The notes under the pieces: generated by a model
What the model was told of the DNA's origin: nothing
What the model saw: only the letters and a program-made list of their open reading frames with translations
Database searches by the model: none
DNA from: Circinella umbellata
Taxonomy: Eukaryota > Mucoromycota > Mucoromycetes > Mucorales > Lichtheimiaceae
Direction: 5' to 3'
NCBI GenBank assembly: GCA_025093555.1
Contig: JAIWNF010000015.1
Location: 310,001 to 374,000, forward strand
Length of the DNA stretch: 64,000 bases
Part shown: piece by piece, positions 1-14,847 of the stretch
Layout of the letters: every line of letters begins with the position of its first letter
Numbering within the stretch: the stretch's first letter is position 1
Position numbers and translations under genes: made by a program

Positions 1-914
1 AAAGGAACAAGACTGTGCCCCGCACGTGGTGCTAGATTTGACCTTATTTGAGACCAAACCAAGTTGGGTGTCTGGGTCAGATCAAGTTTCCATAAATCGC
101 CAAGAAGATTTTTATTATTATCATTCGAAAGTCCACCATGAACAATAACAATGTTATCTTGTTCTTGTATTTGTGTTAAACCAGCTTTTGTACGTCCCAG
201 TGGTAGATAAGAATGACCATAATTATGACACGAGTGTTCGACTAATGAGTTGGTATCAAAGCATAACGTACATCCACCTACATCTTCATCCTCGCTGTTG
301 TTTTTGGTAACGCCAAAACAAGATATCAGCCAATTCCGATACAGAACCGTGCTATGCTCCGCAAAACCCCGACGATGATGCTCAAGTTGGTACAGTTGAA
401 CCCATTTCATTGAATCGAGTGAGAGTTTCCAAATATCCTTTAATATTCGACCTTGAAAATCTCTACCGCCTACAACATAGATATCATTTTTGTCATTTTT
501 TATACTAGATGCATGATGATATCGTGGTATGGGTAATGTTGACAAAGTTTTGTCGTCATTTTCGTGTTTGTTTTGTTTTGTTGTTTTGGTTGGTGTTCCA
601 AATAATGTCATGGGCTCATTGCTCAATGGATTCCAATGTGCTGTATGTCCCTGAAGTGTTAATATTGACTGTTTACCCGATGATTGATAATGAGAAATGA
701 TTATATCATGATTTACATCGATCTTTTGTGGAGTTATTGTCGTCGTTATTTGTTGTTGTTGTTGTTGCTCTGTGTTAATATTAATAGGCATTCCGCCAAT
801 AATATAAATAGTACCATTGGGTGCAAGTACTGCAGCATGCTGCACTCGCTCTGCTGCTGCACATGATGCAGAAAGAATCAGTGCTAATAATATTGCAAAA
901 GAGCAAAGTATCAT
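1..914 (-). CDS. Secreted kelch-repeat protein (3' end beyond the window)
   Basis: Reading on the minus strand from the ATG at 914-912, one open frame runs off the left edge (about 304 codons). The N-terminus is a clear signal peptide (MILCSFAILLALILSASCAAA). It is followed by kelch-type blades with paired glycines: 'IYIIGGMP' near residue 37, 'DIYVVGGRDF' with 'ILKDIWKLSLDSMKWVQ', and 'IVIVHGGLS' with 'LLGDLWKLDL'. A linker rich in Gln, Thr and Lys separates blade 1 from the rest. Kelch repeats form beta-propellers used for binding. In fungi, secreted or membrane-anchored kelch proteins often carry a C-terminal TM segment, but here that part is outside the window. The gene is divergent from the transporter at 2001. 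No introns are needed in the visible part. The family call is firm; the ligand is unknown. Confidence 0.8.
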   Translation of the reverse strand, partial: MILCSFAILLALILSASCAAAERVQHAAVLAPNGTIYIIGGMPININTEQQQQQQITTTITPQKIDVNHDIIISHYQSSGKQSILTLQGHTAHWNPLSNEPMTLFGTPTKTTKQNKHENDDKTLSTLPIPRYHHASSIKNDKNDIYVVGGRDFQGRILKDIWKLSLDSMKWVQLYQLEHHRRGFAEHSTVLYRNWLISCFGVTKNNSEDEDVGGCTLCFDTNSLVEHSCHNYGHSYLPLGRTKAGLTQIQEQDNIVIVHGGLSNDNNKNLLGDLWKLDLTQTPNLVWSQIRSNLAPRAGHSLVP

Positions 915-2000
915 ATAAAAAGAAAAAAAATTAAAAACTTATAATAATAACATGAAACGAATGGAAAGGGGGGTTATAAACTTTTTTGCTGTTGAGTACA
1001 AGGGAGAATAAGTGTGTATATATATATAAATATATATCTTATGTACACATACAAATACTACTACTTTTCTTTTTAAGGTTTAAACAATAAAAAAAATCAA
1101 AGAAAGAAAGAAAAAAAAGAGAGGAAGAGAGAATGAAGAAAAGAAAAAAAAAAATGAATTGAAGAGAACCGGAGTAAGTATTTTTATTTTTTATTTCGAT
1201 TTCTGTAGTCGCTAGCGGGCACTAAGGTTACGTTTTTACGATAAATTTAAATTAGCTGTGTAACATTTTTACCTTGTGGTTATGTTGCCTTAAAGATCAT
1301 CGTGCACCAACCATGGCGACACAAGAAAAATATATATAACGATAAACTTTTTTAAACTGACATCATTGTCTTTTTATTGTTATACTAGCGAGAAAAAAAA
1401 ATTATTTAATAAAAGAAGGGAAAAAAGTTCAAGCGTGCGTAAACAAAAAAAAACAAAAACAAAAAAAAAAAAAGAGAGAAAGAGAAAGAGGAGAAAAAAA
1501 AGCCAAGACAAAGAACTTCTAGGGGTAGAAAAACTCTCTATTTAACCCCCTTTCAATATTCGGGAATGGTCACAATGTCATGAATTTATCAATTATAACA
1601 TTATATACAACAACATTTAATATAAAAGATGATGACTTTTTATATGATAGGAGGAGACACAAACATTAGATGGAGGAGGAAAAGCTCCCTTTTATTATTA
1701 TTATTATTATACACATATGAAATCATCGGTGATTACCTATAAATGACAATATTAGCAGCATATGACATAAGTTATAAAAGAACCTTGATATTAATGCCCG
1801 AAGTGATATGCCTCGATTTTTATGTATTAATTTGAGACGTTCTCGAAAAAAAAAATTGCTCAAGGGCATTATAACACATAAAAGACGCATTCCTGTTTTT
1901 TTTGAAAAAAACTTCTCTTTCTATTTCTTACTTTTTCTTTCTTCGTTTAATCCTCTTCTATTTCTTCTTTTCTGTTTCTTCTTCTCTATATTATTAAGTT
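915..2000. other. Intergenic, divergent promoter region
   Basis: About 1.1 kb between the divergent kelch and DASS genes. It holds AT-rich low-complexity DNA: a TA microsatellite near 1017-1040, long A/G-rich purine tracts (1085-1155, 1440-1500), and a pyrimidine-rich stretch just before 2001 typical of fungal core promoters. An ORF at 1808-2026 is A/T-run-derived and overlaps the start of the transporter. I see no supportable gene. Confidence 0.6.
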
Positions 2001-4617
2001 ATGCCTACTTCTCACCAAGCAATTGAAATCGCATCAAGTTCTAGTAGTACTGTTACCACTGCAGCTGATGATCCCGACGAGTATACTTCATTACTTGGTG
2101 GGTCTCCTACAACTTGTTCAAAATCATCGCCCTACTTGGAAATGTCAACAACAACAAACAAACCCAATTATAACAGTGGTTGTAAGATATCATATTAAAA
2201 ATAACAGTTTATACATGCATTCAAAAAGAGAAAGATTATCATTCAATAGTAAATGTAACTTATCAAACAATAAATTTATATTAGCACGCTGGAAAGAAAT
2301 TCTCAACAATCAACTTGTTAGCCTTTTACCCTCAATCATTTTGGGTCTAATCATTTGGTTTGGAATCACTCCGAGTCCAGAGCTTAGTATCACTGCTATC
2401 CATTTATTAGCTGTTTTTTCGAGGTAAGTTCTTGTTTATTTCTCAATGGCCCCAGCAAAAAAAGAAAATCACATGCCCAACAAAACAAGAAAAGCTAATA
2501 ATTGACAATTAAAATAAACAATAACATTGATATCAGTTGTATATTTGCATTGATTACGACCAAAGCGGAAATCTCCATGTTGGTATTAACGGGCCTGGCC
2601 ATTTTAGCCTTAACACAGTCCTTTGAATGTGTGGATCACGCGACTGGAAAATCAATTGAATGTCGACTCTGTGGTGAGAATGATCCTTCAACAGGAGATA
2701 TATTTGAATGCAAAGGAAGCAAGGAGGCATTTCAACACTCATTAGAAGGATTTTCTAGTTCTGTTGTTTGGTTAATTTTTGCTGCTTTTCATTTGGGAAA
2801 AGCTGTCGAAGTGACTGGGTTAGGTCGCCGACTCTCCTTGCTAATGATTAAAGTTTTTGGCAAAAGAATTCTTGGGCTAGCTTATGCGATTGTTTTATCA
2901 GGTAAAATATAAATAATAATAATAATAATAATGGGCGTATAATCTTATAATTTACCAATAGAAAATAAGATTTTTATTATTTATTAAGATGAGATCATCA
3001 TAATTTCTCTTTATAAAGCATATAAGGAAAAGAAGAAAAAAAAGAGAAGGGGGAAGGATTTGGGGGGGGAAGAGAGGGAAGGAGAGAAATGGAAGCTTTT
3101 TGAATTATTATAAGTGTACATTTCTTGATGAAAAACACGACGATTTAACCATATTATTATTATTATAACTTTCCTTATTAGAATTGCTCCTAGGTCCTTT
3201 CGTTCCATCAAATACGGCCCGTGGCGGCGGTATTGTTTTACCAGTAGTATCTTCAATTGCCACAACATTAGGATCAACTCCTTCAAATAATCCACAAGTG
3301 GGTGCATTTTTAATGTTGGTTGGATCTCACTCAAACTTGATTTCCGCTTCAATGTACCTTACAGGTTATTATTCATTTCTTTTAATGTGTGAGAAGGAGA
3401 GAAGGAAGACGTCTGATGACACTTTGTTTTTGTCTCCTGCCAACTTTTTGGTGGCCCCTTGCAGTATTTTTAAGTTATGCTTATTAACGTAATTTATGTG
3501 GTATTTTATTTAGGCATGGCACCCAACCCAATTGTATTGAACAAAGCTATGACTTTGTTTCCAGATATTGATTTTGGTTTTGTAAAATGGTTTATTGGAG
3601 GAGTTGTTCCAGGGCTCTTTTGTGCTATTTGTCTTCCATTAATTTTACATTGGGCATGTGGACTTAAATCAAAATCAGGGGAAGATAAAGTCACTAGTGA
3701 CAGTATTATTAAACATGCACAGACGGAATTGAATCAAATGGGTAAAATGTCCACTCGAGAATGGGTAAGCTTTTACATATTTATTTATGCATATGTGATT
3801 TATTATTAACATTACTTTTATAGCAATTGTGTATTGTTTTGGTCATGTGTTTATGTATGTGGATCAGTGCAGGATATACGGACCTTGATGCAACACTGGT
3901 TGCACTCATCGGGGTCGTCGCACTTTTACAAATGGGAACAATTACATGGAAAGACATATCCAGTAATACAAATGCTGTAAGTATATATTGTTTGAACACT
4001 GATATTGTTAAAAAAAATACATGCATATTTTAAAAAAAAACTTTGATAATAATCATTTTTATTATTATGATAAGTGGAGCACATTGGTTTGGCTTGGTGG
4101 ATTTGTGACAATTGCACAACAACTTTCGGAAGCTGGTGCATCAAAATATCTTGGAAATAAAATTTCGAGCGCTATTGATGATTTAGGGTTACCGCCGGTA
4201 CCTGCATTAGCTGTCGCTTACTTTTTAACGACATTTATGTTTTCATCATTGAGTGCGCATACAGTTGCTTTTGTCGGTACCTTTTTGGATGCTGGTAGTG
4301 CTTTGGGAGCTAACCCACTGATCTTGACTCTTTTGATTAGTTATTTTGGCGCACTGGGTGGATGCATGGTAATAATTTTAATATTTTTTTTTCTTGAAAT
4401 TAATTAAAAGGGAAAAACATAGTTAATAATTTAATTTCACCATTATTATTTTTTTGTGTAGACCAATTTTTCAACTGGTATGGCAGCAATGTATTATGCA
4501 CCCGGTTATGTTCCTCGAACAAAATGGTTTACCATTGGATTCCAACTTGCATTATTTTATATCACTGTTTATCTTACTCTTGGTATGGGCTGGTGGAAAC
4601 TTTTAGGCTGGCACTAA
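2001..4617 (+). CDS. DASS/SLC13-type anion (di/tricarboxylate) transporter
   Basis: Eight exons by splice-site and phase matching: 2001-2181, 2285-2423, 2537-2901, 3182-3364, 3514-3764, 3824-3976, 4075-4368, 4462-4617, giving 573 aa. A soluble Ser/Thr-rich N-terminus of about 60 residues is followed by a strongly hydrophobic polytopic body. The DASS signature 'PSNTARGGGIVLP' lies at about residues 237-249, after 'LSELLLGPFV'. The C-terminal half has 'NFSTGMAAMYYAPGYVP' from residue 524, the position of the second Asn-x-Thr substrate/cation-binding hairpin. Family members exchange or co-transport dicarboxylates (malate, 2-oxoglutarate, citrate) or sulfate. This sequence resembles bacterial CitT and plastid DiT types more than the SPX-fused Pho90-type fungal members, since no SPX domain is present. 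An odd Cys-rich loop (residues about 130-155) follows an early TM segment. The exact substrate and membrane cannot be read from sequence. Confidence 0.85.
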
Positions 4618-5857
4618 AGAATTTGTTTTTTCATTATTACTATTTTTATAATTATTTTCATTCAATTCACTCGTCCACTACAAACCAGTAGTAGCAGAAT
4701 TAATAGCAGTTTAACTCATTGCACGTATATACATATATTTTGCTCTTATTCTTACATTTTTAAATCTTACATAAAGTACCCAATAATTTACATACCTTTT
4801 ATTTTATAATAAAGCATATATCTCTAGTTATAATACCAACAATTATATAATAATTGGATATTGACCTATAATATCACTTTCTAAGACTTAAAAATAATTG
4901 ATGTACTTGGCCACCGTTAATAACAATATTACATGATCTTGTGATAGTATATCCAGTAATAGTAGTTGCATAATGAATAATCGTCAACTTACGTAGTACA
5001 TCATTAGCATCCATCATTTTATTACAATTTTATATTATATGTACATATCAAGTTTGACTTGCACAAACGAAATAAAAGCCATTAACTTTAATAATTAAAG
5101 GAGGCATTGCTCTTATTATAATAAAAATGTATGTAATAATGAATATCTCTCTTTTTATTACTATCAAAAAAGGTCGGTGTTGTCTTTGGATCATTTTATA
5201 GTACAGAAAAGCGCCCCGTTGCAAAACAAAAAAAAATGTGTCAAATCATGACTATCTTCTGCTAATAAATAGTAACACCATCCAATTGACTAACTAACAA
5301 TATCATTGTTATATAGTTTTATTAAAAAGAACGAAAAGTTACTATCATAAATGGTTGTTATATGACTTTTTACTATAAAAGGGTTGTAACGTCAGTTACA
5401 ATGTGTGAAACGTAAATTTTCAAATGATGGTGATACATTTGTTTCATATATGGATAAAACTGGGAGAAGAAACTGGAGATAGCCAATCGTGAATATGAAG
5501 ATAAGAGTGTCTTTACTACGTTGCTAGGCAAAGCCTGCATAATATACCACCTATCGTAGTAACAACAACAGCAACAACTGCAAAATACAAATAATTTTGA
5601 AGTAGCAACTAATTACAAACCAATAACATGGCAACAATCGTTAGTACATTCTTTCTAAAAAAAATAGCTATCAATGGTGGTAAGAAAAGAAGCTACAATA
5701 TTAAAACACTAGTACTATTATTGCGTATTATAGTCAAACACACTACCTACCCCCCTATTTTTACTGGATGATGTGTTGACTTTTTTTTCAATCTTTTTTT
5801 TTTCACTCTCCCCAACCCACTATAACCTCCTCTTCCTCTTTACTTTTTTTATATATT
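4618..5857. other. Intergenic, no gene seen
   Basis: AT-rich spacer between two genes in the same orientation. It contains the 3' UTR of the transporter, short repeats of TAATAATA type, and a C/T-rich stretch (5748-5850) immediately before the PFK-2 ATG that looks like a core promoter/5' UTR. No tRNA or conserved ORF was recognised. Confidence 0.5.
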
Positions 5858-8004
<2,147 letters not shown>

Positions 8005-10051
8005 AAAAGAGAGAAAGAATAATAAATGAAAAAGATCCTTTTCTTTTAACCAAATAATACTATGGTAGTTAACAATGTTTATACAGCCATTATTGGCTTA
8101 GTGATATCAAATCAATGCGCCAGCTGTTTTGAACACAAAAAAAAAAATGCTCCCAGAGTTTTGTGTGGGTGTCACAGATCCAATAAATTTTTTAGTCAAC
8201 ATAAAACAGCTTTACATCTTTTTTCTGAATTGTCTTACACAACCATCAATAGCTAAAGACTAATAATAGGATAGTAGCAGACGTAATAATAATAATGAGA
8301 TTAGATTATTACTAAAATTCTGTTTTTGTATGAAGTATGCATTATAGTCAGCGATCTTTTCTGTTATCATAGTTGTCATGCTCTGGGGGCTATCTTTTAA
8401 TTTGGGTTGGCTTGGTCTCATGTATATATAATTTTTTACGACCATTATAATAAAACAGCCTAAGCTTTATAACGTGTCTGCTCATTTCTTTGGAGGGCAT
8501 CGGCATGTACAAGAAACCCCAAACTAAACCATACTTGCTAAACATCATAATAAAGTCATTTTTATACTCAATTATAGGTGGTCGTCTTTATATCATGCTT
8601 TGACAGTATAGCTACAGCCAGGTAGTATTATTTTATTATATACCAAGTAGAGACATGATAAGAGTTAATGTATCTAGACTCATTAGTAAATAGTAATGTA
8701 TATCATAAAAGAAAGATCGCCATCTATAATTGTAAATTACTTTGATTACAGAGAAAAAAACATAAATACCGTTACAGTACCATATTATCCGTAACCCTGA
8801 CAGTATTATTTATCATAAAATTCCGTTAATTTATAATATATTTTGGTTATTGATCTGAGTGTAACTAGGTTAATCTCTATGGTCTTTTGACGGTTTAAAT
8901 TTTGCTAAATATACCAGAAAAGACAGCGTTCTTGTGGTCAGCAATACATGTAAAAGCTTATATTCGGAGGAAACAAGAGTTTAAAATACACCAAGAAAAA
9001 GACATTTGTTTCAAAATGAATTTCTATAAAAAGTAGGATTATTGTTCCCGTTGTTATACCAACGTCCTTGAAGATTATATGACATGAAAGAAATGGAAAT
9101 GGGAGTCTCTAAATCTCATCATATTTTTATTATACTACTATAAACACGTAAAAAGAAAGAAAAAGTAAACATGTATCATCACCAAATAATATTATCTAAA
9201 TTTTATGTGTATATAAGTTTATCAAGGCGAAATAAAAAAAAAAATATGCTACACTTTCTCTTTAAGTTGTTTGACGAAGTAAAACAAAAGAGTCTGGACT
9301 ATAATATTTATGCTTTTTGATATGGCGTAAAACCGTTTATATAAGTATGAGGAGAAAACCATGTGTTTTCGTTTCTATTTTATTTTTAAAAAACAAACAG
9401 TAGTAGCAAACAAGAATGTACAACATTTTAAAATTTTTGTGTAGCATCAAGTAAGACAATATGATTTGGGCGTACTTATGCGCGCTATTCATACAAAATA
9501 AACTACAGTATTAATAATAAATAAATAAAAATCAAAAACAATTAGAATTAAAATTGATCATCAAATCAAAGCTGTTTATTCGTCTCCAAACTGTTAATGA
9601 TAGTGACAAATATTAATTGTTTCCTTTAACTTACTAGTATTTCTTGAAGAAGGAAAATCACACATTGCTATATATATTTCAAATGAGATACTAATAACAG
9701 TTCAAGAAAAAAAGATTTATGTTTATTTTTATTATAATTTAATTTTAAAGAAATAGTGTGTTATTCTCAATTTATAAGATAATTTTAGTAGCAGCTTTTG
9801 TAATTGTGAGATTTGTAAAAGGGAGGAAAATGTAGTTTGTGGAAAGAAATATATGCAATTTGTCGTTTGTCGTTTGTTGCCATGTGTATATATGTTTATG
9901 AATAAGTAGTAGGGGAATGTTTTACTGTTATGAAAAGAAAGAAAAAAAGTTTACAATGGTCGAGAAAAAAATTGAAATTATAATAAATGGGTAGAGTTCT
10001 TATGATAAAAATTAAAATGTAATATGAATCGTCGATGATGAAACTATAACT
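8005..10051. other. Intergenic, no gene seen
   Basis: About 2 kb of AT-rich DNA between PFK-2 and the zinc-knuckle microprotein. Short ORFs (8062-8256 +, 8260-8445 -) lack recognisable motifs, have no codon character, and probably lie in UTR sequence. No tRNA, snRNA or repeat array was identified. Confidence 0.5.
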
Positions 10052-10348
10052 TTATCTTAAAAAAGGGCAAGCAGGTCGTCGATGACCATACTTTCCGCAC
10101 CAAGAGCTATAAATAATAACAATAGTAGTATGTTAATAAATTTTATTACGTGATAAGAGGATAATCTGTACAAAATAGTAATATCACGTGACCACATATG
10201 GTAATAAGCAGAATAATTATTCAATTTACCATTGACCGCCACGCAAATCAATATCACGAATCGAATTTACTGGAAGACCAGCTGTTGATATAATAGGAGA
10301 AAATGAAGATAATGAGGAAACCGAAGAGCAAGAAGAAGAGCAACCCAT
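10052..10348 (-). CDS. Small CCHC zinc-knuckle protein with N-myristoylation signal (57 aa)
   Basis: Unspliced, the frame from the ATG at 10348 ends after 40 codons. Splicing a 123-nt intron (10107-10229; GTAAAT...TTTATAG) joins 10348-10230 to 10106-10052 in phase. The result is MGCSSSCSSVSS... and, across the junction, CSWCGKYGHRRPACP. That is an exact CX2CX4HX4C zinc knuckle created only by the splice, which is the best evidence that the gene is real. Met-Gly-Cys-Ser-Ser is a good N-myristoylation/palmitoylation start, suggesting membrane attachment. CCHC knuckles bind single-stranded nucleic acid or protein. A TATA-like stretch lies about 100 nt upstream (10450-10460, minus sense). No family was recognised. 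A retroelement gag relic is possible, but no other element sequence is nearby. Confidence 0.5.
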
Positions 10349-13300
10349 GATAAAAAAATGTTATTATTAAGATGAAAGAAAAATGTAGAAAGTTTTCTTG
10401 TCAAGCGAATAAAGAAGATGAAATAAAAAAAACTGTTTGAATAACTTGGGCCTTTATATAATTATCAGTATTTTATCTTGTCAGAATATTATTATGAATC
10501 TAAGTTGGCGAAAAAAAAAACAAAGAAAAAAAAACAGTAAACAAAAACAGCACAGACAGAAATGAATCTAAGGATCAAACTTTCCATTATCAAATTATCT
10601 CCACATTGGAATACCTAAAATATACAATAATAACAAAAAACAGACTGGTTTTAAGGGGATGAATGATGATGCGTTTCATATAGAAAATTGAATATACGGT
10701 CCAGTGTTAAAAAAATACAATGACGATTTTTTCTTTATTTTTTCTTGATGAAACATAATGATTCCGCACAGACATATTATAAAGAATAACCACTTCTTAT
10801 AATTATTGGGGGAAGTCAAGAGGCAAAAAGGGATTGAAAAAACGCAACAAAAAAAAAAGAATAACGCCAAAAACAATAACAGTTTCATCTTTTCAACCTA
10901 TTGATAACTTTTTTTCACTTAAATCTGTCACAAAGTACTGAAAAAAAATCGCATTGATGTTCATAAAGAAAAAGAAAAAGACTTCACACAAAAAACAACA
11001 TTATTAAGGTAACAAATAATTCAAAAAAGAAGAAAGTGGCGTAAAAAAATGAAAATAAAAAAGTTAAAATGTAAGATTGTACAAGATCCCGGCCAACAAA
11101 TCTTCAATTTTATTTTTCGGAGAATGGTTAAGACGTGTTTAATACGATGTTGATGAAAGGGGTGAGTAACCACATACTGCAAACTAGTTAGGAGTTTATT
11201 TATATTTATGATTTGGCGAACCTGTCAAATGTTTTAGTTGACCTTCAGAAACATCCTTGGGGTTAAACTTTTCTTAGATTAAAGTTATAGTCGGCGGTTT
11301 CGATGCCGACAATAAGAAAAAGTTGTTTTATAAATCCGCTACTAGGTATAGATTAACCAAGAATAGGCTACTATATATTTATAATAGTATAAATATTTTC
11401 CTGAATGAAGAATAAGATTGAAACGAGAATAATAGGGAAAAAACACGGTTGTGATGGGATTTAGAATGCAGAGATGTATTTACTTTCTAAATGACACGGT
11501 TACTTATCCATGACAGCTACCACTTTATACTCGATTCCCGAGCTCTCAATCGGATCCAAACACCAAATAAACGAACTTTTTTTAATACAACCATAGTATA
11601 CTTGAAGCAGCTAAAACTTCTACCTCTTTACTTGCTATGATTTATATATATATACAACAAGATATATGTCTTATTTAATGAAAGAACAAACCTGGGGGTG
11701 CTACTGTGATTTTATACGTTTAGTGATTTAGTATATATTTTGCTTTATAAGTAGTAGTACATTCATCCAAGTAGCATCATAACGTTATTGTTTTTGGCAT
11801 TGTTCACGAGTCGATTTATTATTTACACTAACTATCATTATAATGTAATAGCTCGTCAATTTCAAAAGACGAATGACTATCAGTTGTTTATTTGTAAATA
11901 GCGATAATAATAACGACAGAATTCGCCAAAACACGTAAAGACATTATTTGTTGACCACTGAATAGTTTGTTAATTCTTCGAACGACTGGGTCCTATTATT
12001 TTATTCCAGCAGCTCTTAACCTTAAACGAATTTTTGTTGAGGCATAAATGAGAGAATGAATCAAAGTTCCAAATTATAGCGAGCACTTATTTTTCACGTA
12101 CCATCGATGTACGTAAAGTAGAATAATAAGATTAACAAAGCACCATAAGAAAATTATTACTTTCATTTATTATAGCAGTACTCGTTATAAAATATTTTGA
12201 TTATCTTTAGCATCCTTTTTATAAAATCGTTTTCTAATGTAAAGAATAAAAACAAAAAATACGCGCCGCAATTATCCAATTAAACAACTTTATAACCTGC
12301 CTAAGAAATATAACGATCCGTTTTCCATATATTTATAGTGCTCCGTAGAACAATCAACATGGGTTCATTTCCATTTGCAATTGCGCACGGGCACTTTCTG
12401 TCCTATTTTCCCTTCATTCACGATATCCCTTCATTCACGATAGCTAATAGTGAATGCTTATAGATAAAGTAACTGCCGATGCGTTCTGAAAAGCTTATAC
12501 ATAATAAAGAACTGTATATTATTCATAGACCACACCCTTATTTTAATTTGGTGCACCAACAAAAATAATACTCTTGTATATATGATATTCATAAAAATAA
12601 GGATAGAGTAATTTTATGATAAAATCGTGTTGCTAACAAATACAAATGCATGTGGACGCCAAGTAAGTCAAATATTGATTTGTATTACCTATCACCACCA
12701 CAACAACAAACTAAACGGATAGAACTCCTAATTCGGAAAAAAAAATCGGGGAAGGTAAAACAGCTGTTGATGCTTTAAAGTAATAACTTTTTTTCTTCTA
12801 TCGCGTGAATACAAAAAGATATCATTCTTGCTACTAGAGCGACATTATTATAGTTATAAAAACGCGCATTATATTTTATATAGTTAAGCTATAATATAAT
12901 TAGTTTATACACATATAACAATGACCGTCACATAAAAAAGCTAGTTCATTTGTTTTTACCATAACTAAAAGCCTAATATTTGTTAACTAACTTATCAACA
13001 GCATCGCGTCCTTTATATTCTCTCCCCTCATATCTCCAACTCCAAATTACCATTTCTTTCATATTCCCGTAGTAAAACCAAACGCCGAAATAATATAAAC
13101 GATCACATGTACAAAAAAATTCAAACTTGGTAGTAAAAAAAAACAAATAATTTGTATAATACGTATATTCAAGATCTCACACACGAGACAAAAAATAGAA
13201 ATAAAAAGAAAATATGTTTTGGTAACGAGGAGGGGGAACAAGTACAGTGAACTATATAAATAGATACTCTCTGACCTGACGGCGTAGCAAACATATTTCA

Positions 13301-14847
13301 AAAATAAACAATATGTTAAATGCCCAATAAGCAACTCTTTTTTCTACTCAATGATATGCTAGTAAAAATTGAAAGCAAGTTCAAATGTTGTATTTATCAA
13401 TATCAAATAACAAATAATTAAGGATGATTCTTTTAATGGCATGTACTGCTGACAGTATTATGAAAATTCATCCACCGTCTTTGATTTATACTTTATGTCC
13501 ACACAAAATATATTAGCATCAAACAGTCATTTTTGTTTCTTTATATCTCGCTCTTATTACTTATAATAAAGATGACAGTTCGGTGCAAAGTCATACAAAC
13601 CTTATAAAAAAAATTATAACAAAAAATGAAGAGGAGTTATAACAAAAGATGTTTTTCATGCTACGTCTACTGCTGGTTCGTCGATACCTTTATAATTCCA
13701 CAATAGTACAGCACAATTTTACATTCATGCGATCAGCGCCTCCTATTCGAGTCTATCAATAGTACTAATTAACATTATGATTTAATGCGTGTATCAACTC
13801 CAAAGTATTCGTTTATGTTTGCACTTATAAGTGTAAAAAGATAAAAGAAAATTCCAAGAACTGATTAAGAAATAAAATGCTACATTAGTGGCAACCTGAA
13901 TCATAAATGAAAAGCGACTATATAAGGTAATTTCAACTCTTACGGACAACCCACTTTTATATTTTTTTCACAGACATACAAAAATCTAGTACAATTACGT
14001 CGTATACAACCATCTATACACTTTCTATACAGCTATTATCGTTATATAACTTAAAAATGTCTATGAAGGCTATATTAGAGGTTTTACTTTTCATGAATAG
14101 CACTCAATACTTCTTAACTTTTCTCACTACATCGCTATGTACACAGCTGGGAGTTGTGGTCATATGAAAACAAGGTAAACAAGGATTAATGTATACTTTT
14201 ATTGTTATATATAAGCGGTCAAATAAGCGCTATTGGTGTTGATAACGCTGTTACTATAGTTTATATGGTCTAAGAGCTTATTCGATAACTTTTTATTTGT
14301 GGGGCGTCCGTAATATAAAGCTAAAATGTGGGAAGCAATTCACAAAAAGAAGATGTTGCTATAATACTATACTAGTTTTTATATCTGATCATTCATTATT
14401 CAACAACACCTCCACCCCCCCCCCCCGCTCCCGTATTCATCATTTAATAATTTTATCTTTTGTTATTCAAAATATGTGAAAAACATTATCACTTTTTATG
14501 ATATTTAATTTTTTGATTTCTTTGAATTTCATAACAACACAGCGAACCTTCTGGAATAAAGAAGTTGCTATGCAACACACCTCCATGATTTATTTTATAT
14601 TTTTCTATACATAGAATAAAATAATGAGAAATTCTAGATAGAAAACTTTCTACGTTAAATTATATCTACGAGGTGGATCCATTTTCTTCTTTTCTTTTGA
14701 CAGATATTATGATTTTAGTAATAATAATCTCCTGAATGATCAAATAAGTCACACAATTCCCAATTCTCTATGTCCCGCTATTACCTTTTTTTAAACACTT
14801 CTTTCGTATCACTATAATAATAACAACAACAAAAAACATATATAATA
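10349..14847. other. 4.5-kb gene desert
   Basis: No convincing coding exon on either strand. The few ORFs over 60 codons (10676-10888, 13059-13334, 14297-14479) are hydrophobic or low-complexity AT products. Small landmarks are a 6-bp-stem hairpin at 11290-11310 (GTCGGC/GCCGAC), a tandem direct duplication of TCCCTTCATTCACGATA at about 12410-12443, and a run of about 13 C at 14407-14425. Long non-coding transcripts or regulatory sequence cannot be excluded. Confidence 0.5.

Noticed and set aside
1808..2026. 72-codon basic/hydrophobic ORF before the transporter
   Set aside because: It overlaps the transporter start and derives from A- and T-runs of the promoter/UTR.
8062..8256. 64-codon plus-strand ORF with several Cys and His
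   Set aside because: It lies in the 3' flank of the PFK-2 gene, has no recognisable fold or regular Cys spacing, and follows A-runs. Chance ORF or UTR.
11290..11310. Hairpin with GGTTTCGAT loop, reminiscent of a tRNA T-arm
   Set aside because: No acceptor, D or anticodon arms could be found around it, so it is not a tRNA.
12410..12443. Tandem duplication of 17 bp
   Set aside because: Only two copies and no associated feature; ordinary slippage.
13059..13334. 91-codon minus-strand ORF
   Set aside because: Hydrophobic AT-derived composition, with no motif and no neighbouring exons.
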